A DNA stretch of 44,936 nt from positions 1 through 44,936 of the forward strand of contig JAZRIF010000186.1 in assembly GCA_045645165.1 (NCBI GenBank), written 5' to 3'. The notes below the pieces were generated by a model. The model saw nothing but the letters and a program-made list of their open reading frames with translations. It was not told the origin of the DNA and did not search any database. Origin of the DNA: CAMEON01 sp045645165. Lineage in GTDB: Bacteria > Bacillota > Clostridia > Oscillospirales > CAG-272. The first letter of the stretch is position 1. Each line of letters opens with the position of its first letter. Shown here piece by piece: positions 1 through 7,125 of the stretch. The position numbers were made by a program, and so were the translations under genes.

Positions 1-177
1 AGAACGCCAAAGAGGAACTTCTTAAAAGAAGTTCCTCTCTGGACTCTCTTCAAGAACTTTCAAAAAGGGATTATTTATCAATGCTTTTGAAAGTTTTGGG
101 GAGTCCAGAACCCTTTTTTCAAAAAGGGTTCTGGTGGGGTCCAGGGGCAAAGCCCCTGGCCGATAAACCCAAATTTG
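1..177 (+). repeat. Dispersed ~180-bp multi-hairpin repeat, copy 1 (left edge cut by window)
   Basis: This is the first of three copies; the others are at 1149-1327 (same orientation) and 33698-33873 (inverted). Read along this strand, each copy holds four consecutive inverted repeats: GAACTTCTT/GAAGTTC, CTTTCAAAA/TTTTGAAAG around a conserved TTATTTATCAAT centre, AACCCTTTTT/AAAAAGGGTT, and CAGGGGC/GCCCCTG, then AAACCCAAATTTG. No coding potential is convincing. The arms change between copies while pairing is kept, so the structure appears to be what is conserved. It resembles a non-autonomous palindromic element or structured intergenic repeat. No transposase is nearby. Confidence 0.8.
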
Positions 178-205
178 ATTTTCTACGAAATATTTTTCCG
201 TTCCT

Positions 206-234
206 GTATAACTCCTCCCCAAATAGCAGAAAAT
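206..234 (+). promoter_or_regulatory. Possible sigma-F-type promoter for the M23 gene
   Basis: GTATA at 206-210 and GCAGAAAAT at 226-234 are separated by 15 bases. This fits the sigma-F pattern GYATA-N15-GGNNANNHT with one mismatch, and lies about 60 bases before the ATG at 295. The call is tentative because short AT-rich matches arise by chance, but the downstream gene looks like spoIIQ, a known sigma-F target. Confidence 0.35.
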
Positions 235-294
235 AGTCTCGTACCTACGGGGGTGTCCAAAGCTCCCCCAAATCAAGGGACAAAGGAGAAGAAT

Positions 295-1071
295 ATGGCA
301 AACAATCAGAACGAATTTGCGGGGAAGATGAAGCAGTTTTTCACCAACCGCGCTGTTATCGTCACAGTCGTGACCCTGCTGGTAGCGACGGGCATCATCA
401 TCGCCGCTACGGTATCTGCCAACCGCGCCAAGAAGCCCACAGCTGATGGGAATATCGTAGGCACAGGCAACGTTAGCGATTCCAAGGACACCCAGGCAGC
501 CCCCTCCGTCAAGGACGAGGTGACCCTCCCCACCTACAACGGCGGTGAGACCCAGCCCGTGGGCGCTGATCCCGAGGAGCCCGAGGCCATGATGGCTCTG
601 CCTGTGACCGGTAAGATGTTCAAGGGTCACGACGCCACCCTTCAGGTCTACTCCAACACCATGGGCGACTACCGCGTCCACCTGGGCGTGGACATTGCCA
701 CCGCCCCCGAAGCCCCTGTTTACGCCGCTGCTGACGGTAAGGTGGAAAAGATCTGGAATGACTCCATGATGGGTACCTGCGTAGCCGTTACCCACAAGGA
801 CGAGACCGTGTCCATCTATAAGAACCTGGCCAAGGATCTGGCGAAGGATATTGCCGTCGGCGTCGAGGTCAAGCAGGGTCAGCAGCTGGGCAACGTAGGC
901 GATACCGCCGTGGTGGAGATGGCCGACGAGCCCCACCTGCACTTCGAGGTGACCGTCAAGGGCCTGTCGGTGGATCCTCTGGACTTCTTCAGCGAGGAGG
1001 CCGCCGCCACCCTCTCCAAGGATGATGCCTTTGAGAGTGGCGCAACCGAGACCCGCCCCAACGGCAAGTAA
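295..1071 (+). CDS. M23 peptidase-domain membrane protein, SpoIIQ-like
   Basis: The product is 258 residues. It has a short cytoplasmic N-terminus, one membrane helix (about residues 20-42), an Asp/Glu/Pro-rich linker, and a C-terminal LytM/M23 domain (about residues 100-235). The zinc ligands appear intact: H129 and D133 in HLGVD, and H214-x-H216 in HLHFEV. A single N-terminal anchor plus LytM domain is the architecture of SpoIIQ, the forespore half of the engulfment channel. Clostridial SpoIIQ keeps the metal site, unlike that of B. subtilis. I chose the ATG at 295 because AAAGGAG lies just upstream; an in-frame extension to 175 would translate into repeat DNA. A hairpin terminator follows. 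It could instead be a generic cell-wall endopeptidase, since SpoIIIAH is not in view. Confidence 0.8.
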   Translation: MANNQNEFAGKMKQFFTNRAVIVTVVTLLVATGIIIAATVSANRAKKPTADGNIVGTGNVSDSKDTQAAPSVKDEVTLPTYNGGETQPVGADPEEPEAMMALPVTGKMFKGHDATLQVYSNTMGDYRVHLGVDIATAPEAPVYAAADGKVEKIWNDSMMGTCVAVTHKDETVSIYKNLAKDLAKDIAVGVEVKQGQQLGNVGDTAVVEMADEPHLHFEVTVKGLSVDPLDFFSEEAAATLSKDDAFESGATETRPNGK

Positions 1072-1082
1072 TATTCCTATGC

Positions 1083-1118
1083 AAAACACCGCCGCCCGTG
1101 ATGGGTGGCGGTGTTTTT
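1083..1118 (+). terminator. Rho-independent terminator after the M23 gene
   Basis: AACACCGCC and GGCGGTGTT form a GC-rich stem followed by a run of T, starting 12 bases after the stop codon at 1071. Confidence 0.85.
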
Positions 1119-1148
1119 GTAGAAAAATTGCAGTTTATAGAGGAACGG

Positions 1149-1327
1149 GAGAACGCCAAAGAGGAACTTCTTGAAAGAAGTTCCTCTCTGGACTCTCTTC
1201 AAGAACTTTCAAAAAGGGATTATTTATCAATGTTTTTTGAAAGTTTTTGGAGATCCAAGAACCTTTTTTCAAAAAGGTTCTTGGTGGGGTGCAGGGGTGA
1301 AACCCCTGCCCTACAAACCCATATTTG
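1149..1327 (+). repeat. Dispersed ~180-bp multi-hairpin repeat, copy 2
   Basis: This full-length copy has the same four-hairpin order as copy 1. Its last stem reads CAGGGGTGAAACCCCTG instead of CAGGGGCAAAGCCCCTG, a loop-side change that keeps pairing. Its third stem reads AACCTTTTTT/AAAAAGGTT. It fills the space between the convergent M23 and MurE-like genes. Short open frames across it are not conserved as protein. Confidence 0.85.
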
Positions 1328-1357
1328 AAAAAGCCTTGGGTGCTTTTCAAGCATCCA

Positions 1358-2902
1358 TTACTGTTCAACCAAAATAGGCTCTTTCGACTCCATCGCTTCC
1401 CGCAAAATCTCGATCTCCGAGAAAGGCTCTTTCTTGACCCCCACCAGCTGGTAGTTCTCATGCCCCTTACCGGCCAGTAGGATGATGTCCCCCGCTTCGG
1501 CGATCTCCACGGCGTAGCGGATAGCTTCGGCACGATCGGCAATCTTGACCCGGGGACAACTCCCCTCGGGGAAGGCGGCATCGATCTCATCAATGATGTC
1601 CATGGGCGGCTCACTTGCGGGGTTGTCCGAGGTGATGATGCAGAGGTCACAGCGTCCCCCCGCCGCTTCGGCCAGATCTCTGCGGCGCTCCTTGGTGCGC
1701 CCGCCCACCGAGCCGAACAGGCAGATGAGACGTTTGGGTGCGTATTCCTGCAACGCATCCAGAATGGAAGAAAGACTCACGCCGTTGTGGGCGTAGTCGA
1801 TGACGAAGGTCACGTCGGGCAGGGCAGGGGAGGTGACGGTTTCAAATCGCCCCGCTACCACGGCGCGCTCCAGAGATTCCTTGGCGCGCATCGGCTCAAT
1901 TCCGAACCCCTCGCACACTACGGTCAGCGCGGCCAGGGCGTTCTGCACGTTGAAATGCCCGGGGAGGGGAAGGAACCAAGAATCCCCCATAGTTTTTCCC
2001 TCACGGAAGGCCTCAAAGCCCACGCCGATCCGCGTCCCTTTCTGCATGGGGCGAACACTCGAGGCGCTCCACAGGGGCTTGTCCGTATCCGTCGGCTCAC
2101 ATAGCCCGAAATCCAGCACAGGAGAGCTTGTCCCTTCGGCCATGTAACGGCTGTGCCTGTCGCCACGGTTGACCACCGCCATTTTGGCGGGATAGTCGGT
2201 GAACAGGAGCCGCTTGCAATCGCGGTAATGCTCGAAATCGGGATGCTCCACTCCACCGATGTGGTCGCGGGAAAGGTTGGTAAAGAGAACCGTATCAAAG
2301 ACCAGCCCTCTCGTCCGTCCCATCCACAGCGCCTGAGAGGACACCTCCAGCACGCAGGCCATGACACCTTCATCCAACATATAGCGCAAATAGCGGTAGA
2401 TCTCCACGCTCTCGGGGGTGGAGTTGATGGTTTGATGGTGGAAATCCAGATAATCCACGCCGTTGGTGCCGATATAGCCCGTGGAAATGCCCGCGTCCTC
2501 CAGAAGAGAGCGGATGAGCAGGGCGGTGGTGGTCTTGCCCTTGGTGCCCGTCAGACCGATGAGCCGCATCTGCCGCTCGGGATGCCCGTAGAACTCCGCC
2601 GCGCAATCGGCCAGCGCCTCTCTCGTATTGGGAACTTGGTACTGCAATGCATCCTTGGGAAGCTCCACCGGCTTTTCCACCATGAATATCCGGCACCCAT
2701 TCCGATATGCCGAGGGGGCGTACAGATGGCCGTCGGAGGTCTTGCCCACCAGACAGAAAAAGACGGTACCCGCCGTCGCCAGACGGGAATCGCACCGCAG
2801 CATGGAAACAGGCTCGTCCCATGCTTTCTCCCATGCCTTAGGGCTTCCCAGGGGAGTTCCGTCGGGGACGGCAGAGAATATATCGCGTAAAGCTCGCTTC
2901 AT
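1358..2902 (-). CDS. murE: MurE-like UDP-N-acetylmuramyl-peptide ligase
   Basis: The product is 514 residues with the Mur ligase layout: an N-terminal UDP-binding domain, a P-loop GTKGKTT (residues 119-125), the LEVSSQ and NLSRDH segments near 185-214, and a C-terminal domain. MurE adds the third residue to UDP-MurNAc-L-Ala-D-Glu in the cytoplasm. The motif that reads the incoming amino acid is DNPA (426-429). DAP-adding MurE has DNPR there, while S. aureus lysine-adding MurE has DNPA. The segment IDYAHN (368-373) replaces the usual DYAHTP. A non-DAP substrate or a MurE paralogue role is therefore inferred. AAAGGA precedes the ATG. It lies 15 bases downstream of the small gene at 2918-3313, probably as an operon. 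Confidence 0.85.
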   Translation of the reverse strand: MKRALRDIFSAVPDGTPLGSPKAWEKAWDEPVSMLRCDSRLATAGTVFFCLVGKTSDGHLYAPSAYRNGCRIFMVEKPVELPKDALQYQVPNTREALADCAAEFYGHPERQMRLIGLTGTKGKTTTALLIRSLLEDAGISTGYIGTNGVDYLDFHHQTINSTPESVEIYRYLRYMLDEGVMACVLEVSSQALWMGRTRGLVFDTVLFTNLSRDHIGGVEHPDFEHYRDCKRLLFTDYPAKMAVVNRGDRHSRYMAEGTSSPVLDFGLCEPTDTDKPLWSASSVRPMQKGTRIGVGFEAFREGKTMGDSWFLPLPGHFNVQNALAALTVVCEGFGIEPMRAKESLERAVVAGRFETVTSPALPDVTFVIDYAHNGVSLSSILDALQEYAPKRLICLFGSVGGRTKERRRDLAEAAGGRCDLCIITSDNPASEPPMDIIDEIDAAFPEGSCPRVKIADRAEAIRYAVEIAEAGDIILLAGKGHENYQLVGVKKEPFSEIEILREAMESKEPILVEQ

Positions 2903-2917
2903 GGCGTATCCTTTCTT

Positions 2918-3313
2918 TTAATGACTGTGTACCAGCCCGTACAGGGGATCCTCTCCCCACGCAGGGCGCTCCAAAATGACGAAATGCTCCTCTAATTTCT
3001 CCCCGACCCGCCCGAGAAATTCTTCAGCCTCGTCGGATCCGGGGATCAGGCAGAGGATCCCGCCACTGCGGCGTTGCTCCTTGGCAAAATCCAGAAGCGA
3101 CCGCACCCATACCCCATCCTGATCTTCATGGAAGGGCGTTACAACGGGATGTCGCGTAGTGTAAATGACCGCCAGCGGATGCCAGCCTTTCCCAAACCAA
3201 TGGAGGTTGATGCCGTGGGAGGCGTACAGCTTCATCGCCAGTTTGCCTGCTACACGGGGCGTGCCGCCCAGCAGAACGGGAACAGTGGTATAGAACAGGA
3301 ATTGCTGGTTCAC
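2918..3313 (-). CDS. Hypothetical protein, possibly a lone pre-ATP-grasp-like domain
   Basis: The product is 131 residues starting from a GTG preceded by AAAGGAGG. A longer in-frame extension upstream would run through the promoter and has no such site. The N-terminus has a strand followed by a glycine-rich turn (VPVLLGGTPRVAGKLA), then a GHGI-like segment and GGILCLIPGSDEAEEFL. This order resembles the N-terminal pre-ATP-grasp domain of D-aspartate ligase-like carboxylate-amine ligases, but no ATP-grasp domain follows. It sits directly upstream of the MurE-like gene, so a role linked to peptidoglycan precursors is possible. The family assignment is by eye and weak. Confidence 0.65.
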   Translation of the reverse strand: MNQQFLFYTTVPVLLGGTPRVAGKLAMKLYASHGINLHWFGKGWHPLAVIYTTRHPVVTPFHEDQDGVWVRSLLDFAKEQRRSGGILCLIPGSDEAEEFLGRVGEKLEEHFVILERPAWGEDPLYGLVHSH

Positions 3314-3353
3314 GGCGGCCTCCTTTCGGGTATGAGATGAATTTTCACCTTTT

Positions 3354-3382
3354 ATTATAACACAAAAATCGCGGTTTGTCAC
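3354..3382 (-). promoter_or_regulatory. Promoter for the 2918-3313 gene and murE-like operon
   Basis: On the minus strand GTGACA (3382-3377) and TATAAT (3359-3354) are separated by 17 bases, upstream of the GTG start at 3313. Confidence 0.7.
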
Positions 3383-3432
3383 CCATCCGCACAAAAAAAC
3401 AAAGAGATTTCTCACAAAAAAGCGAGAACCCC

Positions 3433-3461
3433 TTGCCAAAAGACCTTGAATGCGATATAAT
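3433..3461 (+). promoter_or_regulatory. Promoter for the GNAT gene
   Basis: TTGCCA at 3433-3438 and TATAAT at 3456-3461 with a 17-base spacer, 33 bases before the ATG at 3495. It is divergent from the promoter at 3354-3382. Confidence 0.75.
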
Positions 3462-3494
3462 GATCCTATCAAACATACGAGCAGGTGATGTTCC

Positions 3495-4064
3495 ATGAAG
3501 AAAGATCTGATTTACCGTCTCTTTTCCCATATTCCAACCCTGGAGACCGATCGCCTCACCCTGCGGGGGATGCGGGTGTCGGATGCGCCGGATATGTATG
3601 AGTACGCCCGCCGTCCCTCGGTCACCGAGTATCTGACCTGGGAGCCCCACGCCTCGGTCGAGGAGACCCGCCAGTACCTGACCTACGTGGGCCAGCGCTA
3701 CCGCACGGGGGACTTTTACGATTGGTCGGTGGTGGACAAGGAAACGGGGCACATGATCGGCACCTGCGGCTTTACCTCCTTCAACTGCCCCGCCGATTCC
3801 GCCGAGATCGGGTATGTCCTGAACCCCGCCTACCAAGGAAAGGGTCTGGCCACCGAGGCCGTCTGCCGCGTGTTGCAGTTCGGCTTTGAGGAGCTGAACC
3901 TCCACCGCATCGAAGCCCACTTCATCGAGGGCAACGACGCCTCCCGCCGCCTCATGGAGCGTGTGGGCATGACCTTCGAGGGATTCGCGAGAGAGTCTAT
4001 GAAGATCAAAGGGAAGTACCGAACCATTGGGACTTGCGCCATTCTGCGGAGTGAATTTGAATAA
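3495..4064 (+). CDS. GNAT N-acetyltransferase, RimJ/RimL type
   Basis: The product is 189 residues. The N-terminal LETDRLTLRGMRVSDA segment is typical of the RimJ/RimL branch. The acetyl-CoA pyrophosphate loop is YQGKGLA (about residues 113-119), followed by the NLHRIEA and ASRRLMERVGMTFEG segments usual in this group. These enzymes acetylate protein N-termini, amino sugars or other amines; the substrate cannot be read here. It is transcribed alone, from its own promoter to the shared terminator at 4067-4096. Confidence 0.85.
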   Translation: MKKDLIYRLFSHIPTLETDRLTLRGMRVSDAPDMYEYARRPSVTEYLTWEPHASVEETRQYLTYVGQRYRTGDFYDWSVVDKETGHMIGTCGFTSFNCPADSAEIGYVLNPAYQGKGLATEAVCRVLQFGFEELNLHRIEAHFIEGNDASRRLMERVGMTFEGFARESMKIKGKYRTIGTCAILRSEFE

Positions 4065-4066
4065 AG

Positions 4067-4096
4067 AAAAAGGAGCCTGCTCAAGGCTCCTTTTTT
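4067..4096. terminator. Bidirectional terminator between convergent genes
   Basis: AAAAAGGAGCCT and AGGCTCCTTTTTT flank a five-base loop, with A-run and T-run on either side. It can end transcription from the GNAT gene and from the convergent operon ending at 4100. Confidence 0.9.
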
Positions 4097-4099
4097 CGG

Positions 4100-4633
4100 T
4101 CATTTATCCACGATCCTGTGGGTTCGCGCGGAATATACCCCATATACCCCAGCCCCGGCACGCCTGGTGACCGCCACGTATACCTCGTCTCCCACCTTCA
4201 AGATGTTCCACAGGGTACTGTCGATCACGCAACGTCCGTGCTTTTCAAGGTAGATCACATAGGCCTTATCCTGGTAAGCCATGCGGACACTTTGGTGAAG
4301 CTCGGATTCCTCGGTCAGCTCTCTGACGGTGTCTGTTTCGATCACCACAAAGTCCCGATTGAGATCCTCACGGTACCGCTTGACCGCTTTCCACGCTCGA
4401 TAGATCAGAACGGCATCGCCGATCCAGAAGGGAAGCGCGGCAATGATCAGAAAGACCCAGAGGAGGAGGGGCGAGCCGGCGCAGATCTTGATGGTTGCCG
4501 CCGTAAAGCCTACGGCCAGCAGGGTCACGAACAGCATAGGAACAATGGATGAGATGAATGCGTATTTCTCCCCTTCGACAATCTGCTGCTGCAGCTTTGC
4601 CCGGGAAAGCGGGGTTCTTTCATCGTCTCTCAT
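4100..4633 (-). CDS. Small membrane protein of unknown function
   Basis: The product is 177 residues with two adjacent membrane helices (about residues 25-48 and 54-77), then a soluble C-terminal domain of about 95 residues rich in beta-forming stretches (DFVVIETDTV, KAYVIYLEKHG, GDEVYVAVTR). No family was recognised. It is the last gene of a three-gene operon. Its ATG overlaps the TGA of the HD-domain gene by four bases (ATGA), suggesting translational coupling. Confidence 0.75.
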   Translation of the reverse strand: MRDDERTPLSRAKLQQQIVEGEKYAFISSIVPMLFVTLLAVGFTAATIKICAGSPLLLWVFLIIAALPFWIGDAVLIYRAWKAVKRYREDLNRDFVVIETDTVRELTEESELHQSVRMAYQDKAYVIYLEKHGRCVIDSTLWNILKVGDEVYVAVTRRAGAGVYGVYSARTHRIVDK

Positions 4634-5232
4634 AGTGTATTCTCCTCCTTAGGAATAATGTATCCGTTTTCCAACGCCCTCTCCACCTTCTCCTCGCTCT
4701 CCCTCCGCAGCTCCGCACGCAAGCCCTTCGTCCAGGGCGACCAGGCAGCGTTGGCCTCGCCGTAGACCATGTTCTCGGTGAATTCCAAAGGGATCCAGGT
4801 GTCCAGGGACGCCTCGTTGTGGGAGACTACCGCCTCCATGTTGTCCAGCGCCTTGAAGAGCTTGGCCTCGGGGGTCTCCAGGGCGTCCATCTCGTCGTAC
4901 AGCGCGGTGAATTCCTCGGCCATCTTGGCGGGCAGGGAAGCCACCAGCTCCCGCACCGCGCGTGCCTCGGTTTCCTCGTGATCGGCGGTCTTGTAGAAGG
5001 AGGGAATATCCCCCGTCACCGCCTCCCCGAAGTCGTGGATGAGGCACATTTTCAGCACCTTTACCATATCCAGCTCGGGGTACTCGTCGGCGCAGAGCAA
5101 CGCCATGACCGACAGCCGCCAGGAATGCTCCGCCACACTCTCCCGCTTGCCCTCGGAATTCCAGGAATGGCGGGTGTGGCATTTCAGCTTTTCGATCTTA
5201 TGGAGAAAATCAATGTATTGACGGTATTCCAT
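4630..5232 (-). CDS. HD-domain 5'-nucleotidase, YfbR-like
   Basis: The product is 200 residues. The metal-binding HD pattern is visible as VAEHSW (H36) and LIHDFGEAVTGDIP (H66-D67), with a later DNME near residue 128 as the likely last ligand. This spacing matches the HD_3/YfbR group, which dephosphorylates deoxynucleoside 5'-monophosphates in the cytoplasm and helps balance nucleotide pools. The ATG is preceded by AAAGGAT. It lies 21 bases after the lipoprotein gene and overlaps the membrane-protein gene by four bases. Confidence 0.82.
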   Translation of the reverse strand: MEYRQYIDFLHKIEKLKCHTRHSWNSEGKRESVAEHSWRLSVMALLCADEYPELDMVKVLKMCLIHDFGEAVTGDIPSFYKTADHEETEARAVRELVASLPAKMAEEFTALYDEMDALETPEAKLFKALDNMEAVVSHNEASLDTWIPLEFTENMVYGEANAAWSPWTKGLRAELRRESEEKVERALENGYIIPKEENTL

Positions 5233-5253
5233 ATCGTGTATCCTTTTTCGGTA

Positions 5254-5595
5254 TTATTCTTCGCCGCACTCGGAGCAGACCCGCTTCTTACCGGTCATCT
5301 GCGCGGTCAGCACCGTGCCGGACTTGATGGAATCGGCATTTTTCAAATGGCGGCAGTCGCGGTACTTGTGGTACACGCTTCCACCCTCTGTCCAGTAGAC
5401 GGTATTGGGCTCGCGGTCGGTGTATGTCGGAGAGGATCCATCCTCCGGGTCATTTCCTTGGGTGAACAGCTCGGCGGAGAGGGAAGCCAACTCGTCCTTG
5501 GAGAGCGGCTGACCCGCTGAAAACTTATCCGATGGCGTACAGGAGGGAAGAAGAAGCAGGAGTAGGAGAATCAATACTGGCATGAAACGACGCAT
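5254..5595 (-). CDS. Small lipoprotein with a zinc-ribbon-like C-terminus
   Basis: The product is 113 residues. A very hydrophobic signal peptide ends in the lipobox LPSC (C19), so a surface-anchored lipoprotein is predicted. After a polar linker, the C-terminal ~45 residues read VYHKYRDCRHLKNA...KRVCSECGEE. This matches a small Cys/His module often found at the ends of secreted or envelope proteins (C-x-H followed by C-x-x-C, presumably zinc-binding). AAGGAG precedes the ATG. It is the first gene of the operon continuing to 4100. Function unknown. Confidence 0.8.
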   Translation of the reverse strand: MRRFMPVLILLLLLLLPSCTPSDKFSAGQPLSKDELASLSAELFTQGNDPEDGSSPTYTDREPNTVYWTEGGSVYHKYRDCRHLKNADSIKSGTVLTAQMTGKKRVCSECGEE

Positions 5596-5623
5596 AGAAG
5601 GCTCCTTGCAGATTAGTCGTATT

Positions 5624-5652
5624 ATTGTAGCATATTTTCAAGGAAAAATCAA
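5624..5652 (-). promoter_or_regulatory. Promoter for the 5595-4100 operon
   Basis: Minus-strand TTGATT (5652-5647) and TACAAT (5629-5624) with a 17-base spacer, 28 bases before the start codon at 5595. Confidence 0.65.
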
Positions 5653-5678
5653 TAGTATTGCTCGGTGATCATGTGCAA

Positions 5679-6656
5679 TTATCCCCTTGCATTGTAGCTT
5701 TCAATCACGTATTCGGCAAAGATGCGGCCGAGCTGCAGCTCGCACAGCGCATCATAATGCCCCCAATCCGGATCACCCTCAGGCTCGCGATCTATGGTCA
5801 GACCTGCATCGATGGTGGAAAAGAACATATTCAACGGAGAAAGCTCCGCAAAGCGGCGCTTGGCCTCATTAATGGTTGGATACGCCGGCTCACAGTATGG
5901 GCTATTCGATATTCCCGCATCAATGAAGTAGATGCCGCCATCCTCGGCGTAGGGGGCGAGGTCGTCTCGCAAATAGGAAACAAAGGCGCTTTGATTTCCA
6001 AAGTACCGCTCTGCCTTAAAGTCCGTGGTGTCGGATTCACCCTGCATCCAGCAGATCGCGCCGATGCGGGCATCGTACCCCAAATCGGCAAGATGCTCCA
6101 TATTCGCCGTGGCAAAGGCGAGGAATGCGTTGTAAATCGACCCCCTCTGCCCGGCGCACAGCCAATGATGGTGGAGAGAGTAGCCGGACATGGTATATTT
6201 CAATATGAAAACCTTCTCATCGGGATAGGCGGCGGAAAGACTGTCTGCCATACCTACCTCGGGGCCGAAAAAGCCGGTCGTGGCGCCGCAGGTAAGGTCT
6301 ACCTTGACGTATTCCCCCTCCGAGCAGGCGTTGTGGTCGTCAATGCAATAGTTGATCAGCACCGAGGGGTAGCCTACGCTGTATCGTGCGAATTCCTCGG
6401 GGGGAGAATTCTTCTCCAGATAGCTGACGATGGAGCTTCCGCTGGCGTTGCTCTGCCCCAAAAGTAGGATGACCTTGACGCGCTGTCCGTCCCCTCGCGG
6501 CAGATCCTCGGAAAGTCGAAAGTCCGTGTTCATATTCAGCACCACGGTTTCGTCAGCTGTCATTTCCTCACTACTATCCGTGGCACACGAAGCGACACAA
6601 AAGCAAACGATGGCGGCCAGTATCAGACAAACTATGCGAACAAATTTGTGAAACAC
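5679..6656 (-). CDS. SASA-type carbohydrate esterase lipoprotein (sialate O-acetylesterase family)
   Basis: The product is 325 residues. A signal peptide ends at VASC (C24), so it is probably a surface lipoprotein. The catalytic domain shows GQSNASGS (nucleophile S69), the family block WMQGESD (203-209), and GDPDWGHYD with H300 near the C-terminus, the expected Ser-His arrangement of the SASA/DUF303 SGNH-like esterases. These remove acetyl groups from sialic acid or plant glycans; which one cannot be told. I chose the GTG at 6656 because AGGAGG lies eight bases upstream; extending further would run into the tRNA-linked repeat DNA. Confidence 0.82.
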   Translation of the reverse strand: MFHKFVRIVCLILAAIVCFCVASCATDSSEEMTADETVVLNMNTDFRLSEDLPRGDGQRVKVILLLGQSNASGSSIVSYLEKNSPPEEFARYSVGYPSVLINYCIDDHNACSEGEYVKVDLTCGATTGFFGPEVGMADSLSAAYPDEKVFILKYTMSGYSLHHHWLCAGQRGSIYNAFLAFATANMEHLADLGYDARIGAICWMQGESDTTDFKAERYFGNQSAFVSYLRDDLAPYAEDGGIYFIDAGISNSPYCEPAYPTINEAKRRFAELSPLNMFFSTIDAGLTIDREPEGDPDWGHYDALCELQLGRIFAEYVIESYNARG

Positions 6657-6705
6657 AGTAGAAACCTCCTGTGCGGCGTAGGTGCCGCAACCGTATATTG
6701 ACCTC

Positions 6706-6734
6706 ATTATACCACAAAATCGGCAAATATTCAA
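6706..6734 (-). promoter_or_regulatory. Promoter for the SASA esterase gene
   Basis: Minus-strand TTGAAT (6734-6729) and TATAAT (6711-6706) with a 17-base spacer, next to the end of the repeat array. Confidence 0.7.
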
Positions 6735-6883
6735 GAGCTTTAAGGGATTCTGAACCCACAGCTCGCCTTTCCGTTTCACTCCAAGGCGAGCTGCTCAAAC
6801 TGCACTCCGCGCCTTGCGGCGCTACAGATTGGACGTTTTTGTACTTGCTTGCAGTTTGAACGGAGGTCTCGGCCCAAAACTCT

Positions 6884-6933
6884 GTGCCAAAACAAAAATC
6901 CCACAGACGAGCTGTGGGATTTTTGTTTGGCAC
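6884..6933 (-). terminator. Long hairpin in the outer repeat unit, terminator-like
   Basis: On the minus strand the degenerate tRNA end GTGCC starts an almost perfect inverted repeat with arms of about 22 bases around loop CTCGT. The arms include ATCCCACAG and CTGTGGGAT, and the 3' arm carries TTTTTG. It is the counterpart of the hairpin at 7083-7125, with a different stem sequence and the same loop. Confidence 0.7.
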
Positions 6934-7082
6934 GGTGTAAGGGATTCTGAACCCACACCTCGCCTTTCCGTTTCACTCCAAGGCGAGCTGGTCAAACTGC
7001 GATCCGCGCCCTTTGGGCGCTACAAAGCAGAAATTGTTTTGTCACTTGCAGTTTGAACGGGTGTCTCACCCCAAACACGATA

Positions 7083-7125
7083 CCAACAAAAAAGCCCATG
7101 GACGAGCCATGGGCTTTTCTGTTGG
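7083..7125 (-). terminator. Hairpin terminator directly after tRNA-Arg
   Basis: On the minus strand AGCCCATGG and CCATGGGCT flank loop CTCGT, followed by TTTTTT. The outer arms CCAACA and TGTTGG extend the stem to include the encoded CCA end of the tRNA, so hairpin and mature 3' end overlap. Confidence 0.8.

Larger units (their letters stand above)
6741..7125 (-). repeat. Two tandem ~196-bp structured repeats carrying tRNA 3'-end copies
   Basis: Downstream of tRNA-Arg two units, about 6741-6937 and 6938-7130, follow each other at ~196-base spacing. On the minus strand each unit has a hairpin with a CTCGT loop and T-rich 3' side, the arms TTCAAACTGC and GCAGTTTGA around a GC-rich mini-hairpin, a CTCGCCTT/AAGGCGAG hairpin, then GGGTTCAGAATCCCTTA. 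This last part copies the tRNA T-arm with one inserted base; in the inner unit it continues through ACACCGTGCC, the acceptor end. Stem sequences differ between units but pairing is kept. No credible protein is encoded. Confidence 0.85.

Noticed and set aside
175..294. A longer start for the M23 protein
   Set aside because: The extra 40 residues would begin in repeat sequence without a ribosome site, and the ATG at 295 has a good site and leads directly into the membrane helix.
1098..1377. Small plus-strand frames over repeat copy 2
   Set aside because: They translate hairpin arms of a dispersed repeat whose other copies do not preserve the frame.
5658..6467. A 269-codon plus-strand frame opposite the esterase gene
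   Set aside because: The minus strand has the GQSN and WMQGESD catalytic blocks; the plus-strand frame has no supporting feature.
6776..6976. Short proteins starting MKRKGE-WVQNP in the tRNA-linked repeats
   Set aside because: They arise because the same repeat is read twice, have no ribosome site, and run through hairpins and tRNA-derived sequence.
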